Shown: positions 41,429 to 55,559 of the stretch, piece after piece
Numbering within the stretch: position 1 is the first letter of the stretch
Layout: every line of letters begins with the position of its first letter
NCBI GenBank assembly: GCA_947650285.1
Contig: CANTFL010001372.1
Span: forward strand, 186,001-250,000
Reading direction: 5' to 3'
Length of the DNA stretch: 64,000 nucleotides
Source: Hyaloperonospora brassicae
Taxonomy: Eukaryota > Oomycota > Peronosporomycetes > Peronosporales > Peronosporaceae
The notes under the pieces: generated by a model
Database searches by the model: none
The model's input: the letters and a program-made list of their open reading frames with translations, nothing else
What the model was told of the DNA's origin: nothing
Made by a program: the position numbers and the translations under genes

Positions 41429-44400
41429 CTATCCTCTCAACTTCAAATAATCTTCATCTAATGTGCGTTCCCAACTGTCTTCCGGTAGCATGGCTTCGTC
41501 AAAATCGAGGCGATCCGCCTCCTCAACATTTAGCTGGTTCTTTGGGAGATCCGAGAAGTTTTTTAATCGCTTCAGCTTCGATACATGTATCATTGGGAAA
41601 AATTGATACGGAGTTCCCGAAACTTTTAACCGCACTACGCGTCTTCCGCAGAGTTTTCTTTCCCCGGAAATTTTATGTCTCATGTGTGCCAACTTTTGTG
41701 TGTACAACTTCTTTCACTCGACATAAATAGAGCCATACTTGCGTTCCAAACTCGATCTTATGTGATCCTTCCTCACTTTTGTGTCGATCGGCCTGATTTT
41801 GGATCACAATCAGTCAATATTCGTTAACGAATTCTCTCGATAGTCGATACCGATGCTGAATATGATATCGCCATCTTCGGGGTTCTCGATACCGTCGTTT
41901 GGTGCAACCCAAGAGCAAAGTTGCTTTCAACGTCAATCGTGGGTCTCAAATGTGGATCAGGTATAATGGATTATCACCTTTCACACGATCTTGTGCCGTA
42001 TTAATGGCGAATGTCAACCGCTCGGCGCATTAGTCCCGATCCTTTTAATTCATGTCCGTAACATAAATTTTCAATGCTCTCGTCAGGGTTTGCACCATTC
42101 GTTCAGCTGTCCCGTTTGCTTGAGGTCGGCACTTTATTGTTGCAAGTTAAATCTGCCCCGCGATCCTATTGAACGATCAGGAAGAAATCAGACATGAACC
42201 CTGGCTATCGAACGTGGCGGATCGCTTCACTGTCCCCAAATTTTCAGAACACACACTTCTCGTAACTCTCAGCAATCGTTTGTGCAGTTCTGGATGAAAT
42301 CGCTTTGGCGATCACCTACACTGAGAACAATTACACTTACAACAACAGCTCGGTTTTTTCTTAAAACGATCGCGGTAGTGACGGTTTGTGATCCACCGCG
42401 ATTATTTGATCTGGACAGTGGCTTGGGAATTCCACGGAGATTTGCCGCGATGGACATGTTTTTCTTTTACCGTCGTGCAATCAACACATTATCCCACGTA
42501 ATTCTGGACGCTCCGATAAAGTCCTCTACAATGAAAGTAAGATCAAATTCATAGATAAGGCCTATCCATTTGTGGCCGCCCTCTAGAATTTCGGTGTAGT
42601 AATGTAGAAATTCTTTCTGCAGTATTTAAGGTTTAACCAAACGAACCAACTCCATTCAATTATCCGGATCTTCCGTTAATCGAGTGGAGAAAACAATTAT
42701 CCGCTTTCGTCTACCTCATATACGGACGTGATCCGAGCAAATAGCTTCGCCTCTTATTAACTCAACTTTTTAATGACCCCGATCAGAAATTCCTTCAGGT
42801 TGGCGATCCAACTCTTCTCTTCCTGTGATTGCTTAATTATCTCGGTTATGACCTGCCGAACGAATGTCTACTGCAGTAATTCAGGCGATAGCCGTCTTCT
42901 TACGTCTGACCTAGTGATAAAAACTATATACGACTTGTCCATGACACTAATTCTAGTGTGACACTAACTTGTGTGCGGTAAAAATAGGGTCCATGACACT
43001 ATTTAAAGCAAATTCAAAATTAGTATCTGCCTATTGTGTATTGAAGTGGGGTCCAAGTACAATATAAATACTGAACCCAAATTGGAGATTATTAAGCCGA
43101 GGGCAACTCCTAAAATTGTTGTGGGCACGTAGTTAAGTATGCGAGATGCGAGGGACCTCCAGTGTAGTCAGGTTTGAAGGACGAGCATATAAAGGTGTAT
43201 GATTTGCACTGCAATGGTGCGACAATAAAAATTTTTTTATTGTATATCATTCAGAATCACCATTTTGACATACTTAATTCGGATTCCACCAACATTTTTG
43301 TATGGATACATTGATCATCCTTGATAAACCAATGATATTTTGGATAAACCAAGAAATTGCCAATGCATTGTAATTATTGTGTGTTTTCGAATTGCGCACG
43401 AAATATCTTCTCAATTTCTTGGATTTAGGGTGTCAATTGCTCAATACGCCACTTTCCGTCCACGTAAAACGAAATTCCGTAGCGAATAATTGCCTTGCGG
43501 GTGTTAGAAGCTCCGTTTTTGTCGCGCTTCGTGTTATTTCCTGTACAACCCCAGCCGCCAGTGTCATAATATTTGATTTACCCGGATTATTGAGCTTTCC
43601 TGACCAGTTTCCATCATTGCGAACCTTGTCATGCCACTCATTTTTGTTGATATTCTTACGTTGCTTAGCGTTTATCAAATTTTTTAGGGTGTCAAGAACT
43701 CTTCCAGCCGGTTTAACAAACATAAAGCTTGACGATATTGATCGGATAAAGCGATCTAGCCTTGCTCTTGCTGCAAAGTCTTTCTTGCCAATATATCCGC
43801 ACTTTTATTTCAGTAGGTCTTCATTTGTAGGAATGCGTGGGTCGGCCAAGACCGGAGTTTCTCTATAGCAATATGACCTAACAACAGCAATCCGGGCGCT
43901 TTGCAATTGATTTCTACGCGCATCTTCCTGATCACCAAGTTTGAATCGCCACAAAAGATGATACGCCCCCGCTTTCGATCGGCCAAGAGATCGAAACCTA
44001 TTTGCTTCCCAAAATTTTCAGCCTCGTTCACTGTCAAGTCCGTCGCATTCTCGGCTGCAGCAGTCACATGTTTCATTCTGAGAGCTTCCATACTATTTGT
44101 AATAAATGCCCCGCCTGTTCGTTTGGTTTGGGACGATCCATCAAAACTGATTACCCAAAGACTTTCACCGTCCTCCATCGTTTGTGGTGTTATACTCATA
44201 ATTTTAATCGGCTTTTTCTAGGGGGCGATCGCGATCAACGTCTCGTCAACCTTTTCGCGCGGAATTATGCTTGTGGCTAGTGTACCTAGTATTTCATCTT
44301 CTACCTTTCAAGCTTTTGATCTTTAGCTTCCAGCTCGATAAAAACGACGCCCATCTCCCTAGCCTCCCATTTCGGCCGAAACTCTGCAAGAGAAAGACCA

Positions 44401-47130
44401 ACGTATAATAACGCGTGAGCACCTTGTTTTCTCGTAAAAAACAGCATAGTGTAGCCGATACACAGGATGCGAAACAGACCAAATCCTCTTTTTCCACCAT
44501 TCCATACTGGATCTCGTTGGATTTTAGCGTTCATCTTGTAAGCGTGTGGGCCATTATGTTCTATCGTGTTTTTGTAGCAAAGATGCAAATACTACCCACT
44601 TACTAGCATAGACCACGATCGCTGGAGGACCATCCGTAACGAAGTGTTATAGAATCGTAGTTTTAGTTGTATTATCCTTCAACATGGTGAGCGAAATTAT
44701 CGCTTTTTCCCATCGACTTCTGTCCGGTGAGTTTAGAGTGCCCTCGGTAACAAAGGAAAACTCTGGAATGCTCTTTATAACACCGATACGACCTGTATTG
44801 CTGTCCCCTATACATTTCCGATCGTCAATTCTCTTTCATTATATGTAAGAGATTCCGTCTTAGCCATATGTTGGATCTCGTGAAAATTAGCTTCGCGTAA
44901 TTTATACAGCATTGATTCATATACCGCAAAGTCTGCAACATATCGGCCAAGTGTTTTTAATATTCTAAAAACTACTGCATCGAACGCAGCGTTCGAGGAA
45001 ACGGGATAATAACCAGCGATCCGACTCCCTTCAAGTGGGCCTTCAATATTGCGAGTGACACTTGATGACCGAGATCATTCACCTTGCGCCGTCCCAAAAA
45101 AAACGTTTGATCAGGCTGTTCGACAAATTTTACTTGTCGCATCAACGGTGTAGCAGGAATCAAATGTCATCAATGTACGATCTATGACCTAGCACAGAAG
45201 GTGTCTGACTGGTGTCCAATTTTCCTCTTGTCAACATGTCGGTCCGTTTGGACGGCTCCATAGAGGATCATCTGAAACGTCACCGATTTGTAAATAGCCA
45301 TACAATGCATTGTAGATCAGGCGTTGGAATATTTGCGGCGCAATCTTCAACTTAAGCGTCGTCCGTAGTCACTCAAACAAGCCTGATCGCGTAATGAATG
45401 CGAACATACTTCTTACTCTTTACGTCATCTCCACCACCCAAAACCCGCATGCCATATCCAGTGATCAATACCACACCGCTTTGTTCATGTCTTATCAATG
45501 GCACTGGATATACCATCATCCTTGCTAGCTGATTTACTCGTCGATAGCCGATACACATTTAATTTTCCTCTCCATTCTTTGTGATTAGTACGAAGATCGG
45601 CAAAGCCCATGGTGATATAGAATGTCGAATAATCTTGGCTGATAGCAGTCCATTGATCAAATCCTCTAATCTTACACGAAACCTGGGCGCTACTGGCCGC
45701 TATCTTCAAGTTATCGAACTCTCTCCTCCCACGTCAATATCGCAAATTTCCCCTTGTGCGTCTGGAGGGAGTGCGTTCTCGTTGTTAATAAAAAGGTACT
45801 TACTTCTTTAGATAAGTTCTCGCAATAGTTCCTGGTTTTCAGTCAGCGGTACGGCCGGATTTCCTACTTAAATACCGTCAATCGTAACTTTGGAAGTGGG
45901 CATAACGCTTCCAGGCAATACCGCCATGTATTCATCCACATATTTGGCGTATAATTCCTTACCTTCATGACGCTTGGTAAAGACACCCGGTGTTTCCTCG
46001 ATTGGGTCATCCTCCGGACATGGCTAATCATTTGTCTTTAGATATGTTGAAGGGCCGGCCTCTCTCTTAGACTGATTTCCTGTTCCGTCGTTCGTCGCCT
46101 GTTTTTACTTCATGTTAAACACAGGCAGTTCGCTTGTTAATCGATGAATCACTTGTATGTCTTTGATCACTTCCCGCTATCCTTCATGCTATCGATTGGT
46201 ATCCTTCCTGTGTTTGTTTAGCCCCCTTTTATTGACCCTCGGGTGATCGATCGCCTCTGCCCTTTTTCTCGATCGTGCTAAAGGCACCTGGTAGTGGCAT
46301 CACACGCGGAATACCTTCCTCGTCTCGGATCGGGATGTCCGATGCTCCATTGTTCTCTTTCATGGGACTTAGAACCTTCTTCGGCGTAGGGTATGGTGTG
46401 TGATGCACAAGCAGACTAGCGTAGTCGAATGGAAAATCTTCTTCTTGTTTGTCATTGCTTTTACGTCTAAGGTCTCCACTCGTTGTACCGTCGCGATCCA
46501 ACCTAGACGTAGCCTGGGTATCGAGGTTTCATATCGGCAGCCATGATCCAACTTAAAGATGGTCCTCGATCGAGGGTAACTTCCGTGACGCTGAATTAGT
46601 GAGATGCAAGTACATGATTCGATCCATCTCGGTGTTCACGGTGGGTACCCATGTTGTATCGCGCCTCACCCACTGCTTGGCGTTGAACTGGGTATTGCTG
46701 ATCCTTATGTCTGTTGATCAATCGACCGGTAGAACTACTTGATGTTCCGGGATCACGATCGGATGCATGGACGATCCGTACAAAAGTCTTCGTCCTGCTA
46801 TATGAATACTCACTTCATCCGGCAATACCAGCGTCTCATCAGCAAAATACAGGCGTAAACCTGCGAGTACCATGCAATATATGCCCAGGATCGCTTCTCG
46901 ACCGACTTGATCGCCCATTTAAACATCGAAATAGTACACCAGCGATCCGTTGAGGGTGCTCTTGTTCTTGGTACGTCCTTCGGTCATGTAATTGTTTTCA
47001 CCTATCCCCACACACGCTTGTTTCTGTTTCTAGTCAATGACACATCCTACCTTAGGAGCAAAGGCGGTGTCTACGATCGAGATCTCAGCTCCTAAGGTCA
47101 GCAGCATTGTGGCCTTTTCGTTGTTAATTC
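41429..47130 (-). pseudogene. Level-3 pol remnant: protease, RT, RNase H, integrase end
   Basis: From right to left: a protease segment with GREAILGI and LPDEV (46918-46718); RT start with GYRRVNQLARMMVYPVPLI (45558-45480); RNase H with SFDGSSQTKRTGGAF, a NEAE motif and a CGDSNLV strand (44199-43810); and the integrase C-terminal module with GTPYQFFPMIHVSKLK (41620-41560). Intervening stretches are unreadable. Many stops and shifts were present, so the copy could not have encoded its own enzymes. Confidence 0.82.
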
Positions 47131-47469
47131 TTCCAACTACTTATGCTTGCTTAAACCATTTCTATGGTGTATGGTATTTCATTTTTCCCCTTGACTCTCC
47201 CGGCGCATAGATAAGTTCCGTCTTGGTGGGCGATCGGGCGTACCCATCATGTATTCTAAACTCGAAACGGAACGCATGCAGAATATATAATCACATGTAT
47301 TATGTGGATCATCCTGCTTGTCATCGCTTCTGCTGACTAACTTCCTCTCCATAAATTAATATATACAGAGCCTAAAACGCTCGGCTCGTACCAGCTTCCA
47401 ACCTGGCGAGCGTCCTAATTTAGCCCCTTCTCGGCTTCTTTCGGCAACATCTCTGGATGCTTAGTAGGA

Positions 47470-48810
47470 ATATACCACTAGCGGATCATGTGATAAATCT
47501 GTTCCATCGGGCACATCCCTTCATCGTGGATTTTCTTGCATACGGGACACACATAGTAGCATTTTTTCGCAGGATGCCCCTTACATCCGCACTTTTGACA
47601 CGTCAGTCGCTTCCAGCACCCGCGATAGTATGCCTCTTGAACCCTCAGTGCGTACACAATGTTTACGATTTCCACAATCGTAGTGCCTATCTCGATCGAA
47701 TCTCTCATTTAAGATGATCGGGTCTCCTGGCTTCTGAGCGCTATATGCAGCACCAACCATATTCAAATTACAACGATCCAAGTAAGTATCCGGTTCGCTA
47801 GAGTCAACATCTGATCCACTGCCCTCGCTTTCCACGTGGATCGCTCTCACAGACCAGGCCGGTTTTGCTTAAATACGGGCCGCCTGTGACGTAAGGCGCT
47901 GTCGAAATTGATTCGACCCCGTAGAGGTGTGAGCGCCTAGGACTTCCACATTTTTGCGTTCTTACATATTTTTCAAAGATCATCTGCATCTCCAAGGCGA
48001 AAACTTATCATCATTCTCGCCAGATCGCGATCGGCTAGGGTACTAATTTGATGATTCGCATGTTCTTTGCGAATAGCAGACGGTCCATCACTTATTGGGA
48101 TCTTCACCCGGTTCGCGGTCACATTTAGAAAGTACAAGCACTCCGATGGAGTCCCAATAGATCGCATACGGTCTGGGTAGTATAATCCTGACAACAAAAA
48201 TGCTATCGTTTCCATCGTATTTGGCTATGAAGACCTCTAGGAATGCCTTTCACAAATTCCTCGTCGAGCGGATGAGCTGGTTAAACTAGTCACGCGCCGG
48301 TCCCGTAAGAAAATCGCTAAACATCAGTAATTTCTCCGCACCAGACTCTTAATCACGTAGTAACGCTGACTTCACCCTACTGATCCATTTTCTGGCCCGT
48401 TCTTCATTCTTTTCTCGTCCGGAAAACTCTATAACTTCGGCCATGGCAGATATCCATATTTTTGGGTTGAAGAACTAACCACCATCCGCTGCCCCTGCCG
48501 TTGCCACCTGCGTTAATCTCTTATTACCTTGGTCTCACTGCTCACAATCATAGTCGTGTGATCTACTCAGACGCGTTCCAACCGACCTCATGTCTATATC
48601 TGGCATAAAAATCTCCGGTTTGGGTTGGTGAACAGATGATCGTCCGACATTCATACGAGCTTGCTCTAGCTCGTATTTCTTTATGGCTTCTTGAACATAG
48701 ATATATACCTGATCTAGTTCCACCGTATATTTGGATTGCGTCGCCGGTGGCTTTCCCGCCTGCGCATCTGTCTCATTCCGTTTGAATTTCTCCCGCGCCA
48801 AATCCGCGTA
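47470..48810 (-). pseudogene. Level-3 gag remnant
   Basis: A helical, charged segment (48801-48535), capsid-like sequence with YFLNVTANRVKIPI and ADRDLARMM (48215-47973), and a nucleocapsid with two Cys/His groups (CQKCGCKGHPAKKC then CPVCKKIHDEGMC, 47610-47500) lie in this order on the minus strand in different frames. It is the same gag type as that of level 2. Confidence 0.8.
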
Positions 48811-49810
48811 CTATAGTTCGAGGCATGTTCGTTGGATCCCGATCAAAGTGTTCGAGTTTTCTTCTGACTTTGCTGTACCATAACGGGACGAATTAGCGTG
48901 TTCATCCTGAAGGAAATCGTTAATCGGTGCGAGAACTTGATCCATTGTGCCCCGCGGCTTGTTTCGTTGATCTGTGGTGCCGAGTTGATTTGTCTCCAGG
49001 GTCACGTATGCCTACGAGCGGAATCAACGTCTTTAACGGCGACTTTTCTGCATCAATCACTCGACCGTGGTTGCCATATAGTATCGTTTGCGCATTAAAT
49101 GTTTCAGTAGTAAATCCCTCCTCCGTTAGTCAGATATTTAGACACCAGAGCGCCTCCAACACGTTGGGAGTTAATTGGGTGCAGATAGTGGTCCGCGTAG
49201 TAATCATGTCAGCTTCGGCTTGCTCGTCTTTTGCACAGGGTCACTGAACAACAGCTTCCTCAGCTCCGTAAAATGGTAGTCCTAGCTGTTTTTGTCGAAT
49301 GACCAGCCTTCAAATTTCACTTCGCGATATTCTGACTATAACTCTTGATTCATCTATCCCGTATTAGAGTTGTCTCCGGCTTGCCTGTTATTGTTATCAT
49401 TTCAATCTTGATTCTCCGCATCCAGCTTCTTACAGTCGTCTGAACACCTTGCTTATTTTTTTTCATTCTAATGCTTAATCTGATATGAATGACCATCGTT
49501 TAGGGATTCCCCGAATATTTTCATTTTTCAGATCGTGCTAGAAAGCACGATCTGCGGTGGCCCCCAACTGGACATTTAAATGGAGTCGGTTTTTTTTTTC
49601 AGGTCGTGCAACTAATCCTACTACTCTTTTATAATGTCGTCAAAGCCCCATTCAAAACTTTGACATCTGGATAACTTTCATTCCCACGCGTCTGCGACAA
49701 TTCCTCTATCGCTGGCGTATCTATGTTAGGTTCAGTCTTGATCTTGTCTTCTATGCTCAGGGACTCACGAAAATTTTTAAGTCACTAGAAGAACCGGGCA
49801 CGTGCACCAT
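48811..49810 (-). other. Level-3 leader and unrecognisable 5' gag
   Basis: Lies between recognisable gag and the 5' LTR of the minus-strand element. The bases just below 49811 read, on the minus strand, ATGGTGCACGTGCCCGG, the expected place for a primer-binding site. The corresponding level-2 sequence is ATGGGGCGTATGG. No other motif could be assigned. Confidence 0.5.
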
Positions 49811-51069
49811 TGTGGTGGAGTGTTGATCACCAATTCCTTGTGACCCCGACTCTTTACTGGCGCCCGGACGACCGACTAATGGAGGGGGTACCCTGATTCC
49901 GTGCTCTGTGTCTTTTTCTCGCTTTGTGTACCCGCCGGTGGGGCGAGTTGCGCTCTTCTTCGTGGACTTGAGCTGAAGCTGAACTTGGCCGTTTTGAGGA
50001 TAGGAGTTGATCGGGTGGAAATTCTTCCCCCGGATAAACGTGGGGGTGGATCGAGTAAAAATTCTTCACTCGATCGCATGTATACTTGGACGCTCTACCA
50101 GAGTAGCCTTTGTCCAGGGGTTGATGCTTGATGCGCGAGCCTTCTGACCACTTGAGCCGTCTCGCGATCTTGAATCTGAACCTTAAGGTTCCCTGCGTCC
50201 GATTGTAGTTGAGGGTGGTAATTGATGTTTCTCCTGACCAAACAATCCAACGGCGAAGCTTGCAGAGACACGGGTCACTCTCTGTTCAACGGGAGGCCAA
50301 AGTTCCTGCCCGGGAGAATTCGACGCGTGTCTTTCGTTGCAAATTCAACTCTGTTTAATGTCAACCAACCAAATACAAAACCCATGACTACGCCTATCTG
50401 ATCGCTAGATCTCGGTTGCGTATCTCCTGTCTATGTCATTAACCTCTTGTATCACGTAGTATACAGCCGATACTCGGGTGGAGGATCGCTCCGTAGTGGA
50501 TCGCTTGGGTAGTAGATCGCTTCATAATGGATCGCTTCATAATGGATCGCTTTATAGTGGATCGCGTTATGTGGTCCACACCAATTATGTGTCCACACAA
50601 TCAAGCGTTACACACCCAAGATGGATCGTGATCGGTCTCCCGAGTCTTTGATCGGGCATCCATCATCGAATCGCCGTCACTTCTGAGACCTCGCATGTTT
50701 GATGATCTTGTCTATCCACTCCTCCATCCTGATTCCATATTCACCTCTCTTCCATTGTCGCTATCGATCCAGTAATCCGGATGATGTTCACCTCTCGAGT
50801 GATCCGGTCCTTGAAACTTGATGATCCAAACCCTTGATTACGGATCGTGATCGGTCAGTCGTCGATCCTTGACTATACTCCCTCTTGACCGTTTAGTAGA
50901 CCAATCCACATAACTTCAACCGTCGTTTTCTGTCACCCAGTCGTTTAATCTCATCATTAGTGCCAACGGGCACATCTCGGAGGGCGATGCACCAATCAAA
51001 TTGAACTCGATCCAACTGCGGTCAGCACGCTCCCCAATTTCCATCATTATTCCTCTGCTCTTCTGCTCA
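49811..51069 (-). repeat. 5' LTR of level 3, 1259 bp
   Basis: Partner of 37353-38611. On the plus strand it starts TGTGGTGGAG and ends TGCTCA. The high similarity of the pair dates this insertion as the most recent in the nest. Confidence 0.9.
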
Positions 51070-51079
51070 TATACATACA

Positions 51080-51538
51080 ATCACCTGTGAAGATGGAGCT
51101 TGATCTCGCACCATAGAATCACGTGGGTATTGGAAATAATAAATTGGTGTAAAGTGGTTTTAGTAGACAAAAGTGATTGGCAAAATCAATAATGGAAAGG
51201 CCACTATGATGTTCAATTCCGGTGATGAAGTGTTAAATATCGACACCACTTGTGCTTGTAAGGTAGGGTGCATGATCGACGAAAGCCGGAATCAAGAATG
51301 TGTCGATATAGGTGAAAACAAATACTTTACAACTGGGCGCAAGAAGAGCAAGATCACATTGGACGGCTCGCTGGTATATTATTTCGACGTACGGGTCAGT
51401 GATCAGGCCGGTCAAGAGGCTTTACTAGGCATTGACTTTATAGCTCCGGCGGATAATCTCTTGGATCAAGCGGATAAAACGCTATGTCTACCCGATGAAG
51501 TCCGCATTCGTCTAAGGAGACGCAAGCCACTCGATTGA
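51080..51538 (+). pseudogene. Level-2 protease remnant
   Basis: The frame at 51173-51538 keeps the shape of the retropepsin, with a LLGIDF strand and an LPDEVRI ending. The catalytic D-S/T-G triplet, however, reads NSGD (near 51213-51224), so the first Asp is lost. It is the continuation of the gag interrupted at 37352. Confidence 0.78.
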
Positions 51539-53110
51539 TCAAAAATGTAAGCGATCAACCTCAATGATCAACACGTGGTGATACCAGTCGGCAAACCAAC
51601 AGATGTGAGGGTAGTTGTCGCGCTACCACGAGCTCAACTTTGGGTAAGAGGAGACGTATGTGGGTGCCAACTGTGACTAACAATCCTGGAAGGATCAACT
51701 ACCTACAGCTCATTAACTTATGTGATCGCTAGGTGATTTTACGGTGGGGAACCCCGCTAGGATTGTAGATGGTAGCGGGTATGATATCTTGATCGGAGGG
51801 GTGCGTGTATGTGGGTTCGCGACGCCATAAAGAATGGCAAACATTGGCGTTCGAGTCTACAAAAATTGGGACGCAGTCTCAACCGAAGCGTCTAAAGAAC
51901 TATTGGTTGACCAGCGATCATATCCTACGCCAAGAACGATCTGAAAACGCGAAGAGGTAAAGACAGAAGAAGAGGCGAAAGACTGCATTGCTGACGAGTT
52001 ACAACTTAGTCGACACGTGATCGACAAAGATTTGATCTAATATATCGATGAGAGTAAAAACGATGATTGCGCCATGAAGAACGACCAACGATCGATCAAG
52101 GTACTGGTGACGGAGCATACAAATGACGGGACGCAAGACGATGAGCGTGTACAAATAAATTCGAGTGAGGCTAGCAGAGTAGTGACGCTAGTCGTAACAG
52201 GAAATACCGACTGCGAGGGGTCTAATACGAGGCAAAGACGTCCCATCCATTAATCCGACGCACCCCTTACCATGGATTTTGAAGTACAAAAATAGTCCAG
52301 AAATCAGTCAGACAAGATCGCGAGGGACGGGTAAGAGTGGTGTGTGCAGCACGAGGAATATGTATATCTAGCAACTAGAGCCTCTTCGTCGATCTCTACG
52401 ATCCAAGGGTGCTTGAAGGGCAATCCGTCGCGAGATTGACAAAAGAAGCCAAGCCCTGAAGTGTAGACGGTCGAGGGTAATGATACCGAGCGAGGAATAA
52501 ACTTTTTGCTGCAAGGAAAGTCCAGCTGTCACACAGACGGGAGTGCGATCACGATTGTGGGCTAGAAGAAAAGCCCGGTTGACTGGTGATATGGAAGACG
52601 TCGTGTCGATTGGTGGGGAAGGAAAGGATGCAGAGCCTTCTACCGCGTCAACATTTCGAAACGTAAAGGGAGAGTTGTAGGCTGAAGATTTCGATCAGCA
52701 CATGGCGATCTTTCCAGAAGTAGATACGGTTGCAGCCGAGAAATCTCTAGAAGACATTTATGTGGGCGACCCAGGATGGTCACTGTCGAATGATCGAGAG
52801 AATTTTCGGCAGTTGATATGGTCAAATTGCCATCTACTAACAGGTAAAGGTAATTCCCTGTCTCATGCGGCTCGTGGAGCATCCTGTGAAATCGACGTAT
52901 AGGTGCTAATCCGATCGCACGAAGGGTAAGACCTGTAGCACTTAAGCTCCGCGAAAAGATGGCTGATCTGATTTATTGATAATTGACGGCACAAATAATA
53001 CGCCTGTCCGTTTCATCGTGGGTATCACCAATCGTTGAATTACAAAAAGAATAGAGAAGACATATGACTGTGTATCGACTTTTGACGAGTAAATTCGTTG
53101 ACAAAAACTG
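51539..53110 (+). other. Level-2 protease-RT linker, unreadable
   Basis: Lies between the protease and the RT palm of level 2. Frames are short. A piece at 52702-52902 and charged segments near 52060-52250 may derive from the linker, but no motif identifies them. Confidence 0.4.
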
Positions 53111-55010
53111 ATGGTGAATCCCATGCCGTTGATCATCGACATGCTGCAGGATATGGATGAGGCCATTTAGCAATGTTAATCGGATAAGGCAAGTAGTTTT
53201 TAGGTAGTGTCGATGACGGAGCGAGCAAGAGAGAATTCTGCGCTTTTTACACCATCAAGCCTGTTTGAATGGCTGAGGATGCCGTTATGATTGAAGCACG
53301 CGCCTCAGATTTATCAACGCCTGATTGACAATGCGTTATATGGGTTTTTTAGAGTTTGGTACACGTCCAACTACGATCACTTCGGGATCATCAGATATGG
53401 TCAAAAGTTTAACCGACGTCAAATTAAATAATGACATGTAATCGTCGGTCTTTGATCGAAGGTCATATATCGGCAATATAATGATACCGGCCAAGTCGTG
53501 GCAATCCATATATTGTTAAGTGGAACGATTCCTGGACGTATCTAATCGGTGGAATTTATCTATCAGTCAGGCTACGAGTTTCTAGGGACACTGAAGGTAG
53601 ACTACCTAGGTCATCAAGTATCTTTGTACGGATTGGAGGCGAACCCGAAGGAAATAGGGTCCTTTATAAATACACCATTTTTGTAGTGCGTTACGATCGA
53701 TGCAATCGTTTCTTAAAGAGTCTTAAATACTACAAATACTTCATCGAGGACATTTCGGTGTACGCCTCAAAACTGTACGAATTAAGAGAAGCTGCTTTTA
53801 CGAGATCCGACGGACGTATGAAAATTTAAGAGCAGTTAAGGTTTCTGGGCAAGACAGGATGGGCTACATTGACAATAAGGGTGATTACGATCTTTACCCT
53901 ATCTCTAGGATCTATCAGGATTCGGAAGGTAGAAGTCCCTGGGAGAAAGCGACGAACGCATTTGCTTTTCTGACACAGAAGATATCGAATACATCCAATC
54001 TTAAGCTTTGATTCGGATCAAATGCCGGTGATAGTGTTTTGCCAGAAAGTGGGACGTATTGTCTGCATGGCTGCAGAAACATGGAAAGATTACGGTCCGG
54101 TTCCCTTTTTAACGCCGTACGTTAATGCCTAACAAAGTTACCTATGGCATGATGGAGAATGAAGCACCAAAATTGAAAAGGATGCTGTACTTATGCTATA
54201 CTATGCTGGTTTCTCGCGGGGTCGCCGTGCTGATGACTTGTTTAACCTTAGTCTGGTTGATATAATTCTTCGGTTTAAATAAGAAATTATGCCGATGGGC
54301 TGCATTGTTATCAAACTAGACACTAGAGATTCGTCGATGCGAGAAGGGTGAAGGTGAGAGACTTGGTACTCTGACGGCAATTTTAACCCCTCGACAAGAA
54401 TCAGAAAAAGATTTTGATCGCGATTGCCCCAAGGAAACGACAATAAAAAACGGTATATATGCCTTTACATACGGGTGGCCAGTTTTGACGGGTCGGATAG
54501 AGCGAAGACGAAAGGCGGAGCACGCAGCGCTATCGTATGGAGATATACAGGATAAAGGTTGTGGCTGACGCATTTGAGTTCGACATTGATCAAATTGTCA
54601 ACAAAGCAGAGTATGCTTTGTTTTGTTGACTGATCAGATCAGGGGACGGGTGGTCCAATGCGGAGTTTTGAATTGAGTGACTAGACCAATGCGTGAATAG
54701 ATCGATTGCAAGGCGTCTTTTTTACAACTGTTGATGCATAAAGCCGTAAGGAAACTACGATCCTGGCCCACTCATAATTTTTTACTTTTGGAACCCGATT
54801 GGAACGAGATCGCAGACCGATCAACGAGTGAAGCTTTGCAGAAGGATAAAGGTTGTATAGTGATGGATGACAAGTATTTCCAAGATCTGGTAACTCTAAT
54901 TTGGCTAGACGAGTTACTGCAACCCCTCAAGACGAATCAGAGGGTGTGGGAAACTGCAATTACCCGAGCTGCCGCACAAAGACGCCATTCGCCACAAATT
55001 ATTTTATAGG
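53111..55010 (+). pseudogene. Level-2 reverse transcriptase and RNase H remnant
   Basis: From 53111 to about 53363 one frame, interrupted by several stops, follows the RT palm: PMPLIIDMLQDMDEA, then VVSMTERAR, FEWLRMP and APQIYQRLIDNALYGF. The first catalytic Asp region reads SDKASSF. RNase H-like sequence follows near 53830-54170. The C-terminal RNase H tail (RSWPTHNFLLLEPDWNEIAD) is at 54740-54830. No intact catalytic motif remains. Confidence 0.8.
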
Positions 55011-55559
55011 TATCGTACAACCGATATGATTCGAGCACATCAATCAGCGCAAGATGAAGAGAGTTAAATATCTTTTTTGTAGATCTATCTGATTAAGGAT
55101 TGGTTTACGATTCCATCAGCGGATGCAAAATGATGTGCCTTGATCGTTATAGAATATGAGGTCGATAAGGACGGGTTGTTGCTCATTTGTTCAAGATCAG
55201 CCACAAAGTCAGAAGATCGCTTAGGGCTAGTTCGAATGCTGATCCCGCAGTAATGGTAGCAGAACTTTTTACATCACTACCAAATTGGCTCGGATAAGGG
55301 CCACCAGGGTATTAAACGAACTTATTAGTCGATCAGGACGAGCTTTCACGGGATATGTCTGTACCAAAGTGTGCAACGGAATGTGGGAGAAAGTGTGGAA
55401 GGTGGAAAATGTAAAGAACGCCCCTGACATCGAAGTGGCTCGCCGGGGAACATACAAGCAATTTAACCTTTTCAGATTCTGGTGATGAAATATATTTCTT
55501 CTTTGCCGCGACCGTTCGAACTGAGTAGGAGACGTAAGTCTGGGTTGTGTAGACCTGTT

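Larger units (their letters stand above)
37353..51069 (-). mobile_element. Level-3 Gypsy element, inserted in level 2
   Basis: The innermost and youngest layer, 13.7 kb, on the minus strand: 5' LTR 51069-49811, primer-binding region just below 49811, gag 48810-47470, protease ~47130-46718, RT ~45720-45370, RNase H 44200-43810, integrase end 41707-41429, an antisense gene on the plus strand (38650-41100), and 3' LTR 38611-37353. Both LTRs measure exactly 1259 bp with the boundaries chosen. No matching target duplication was seen (TTTGA on the left, TATAC on the right). Level-2 gag ends on one side and level-2 protease begins on the other. Confidence 0.9.
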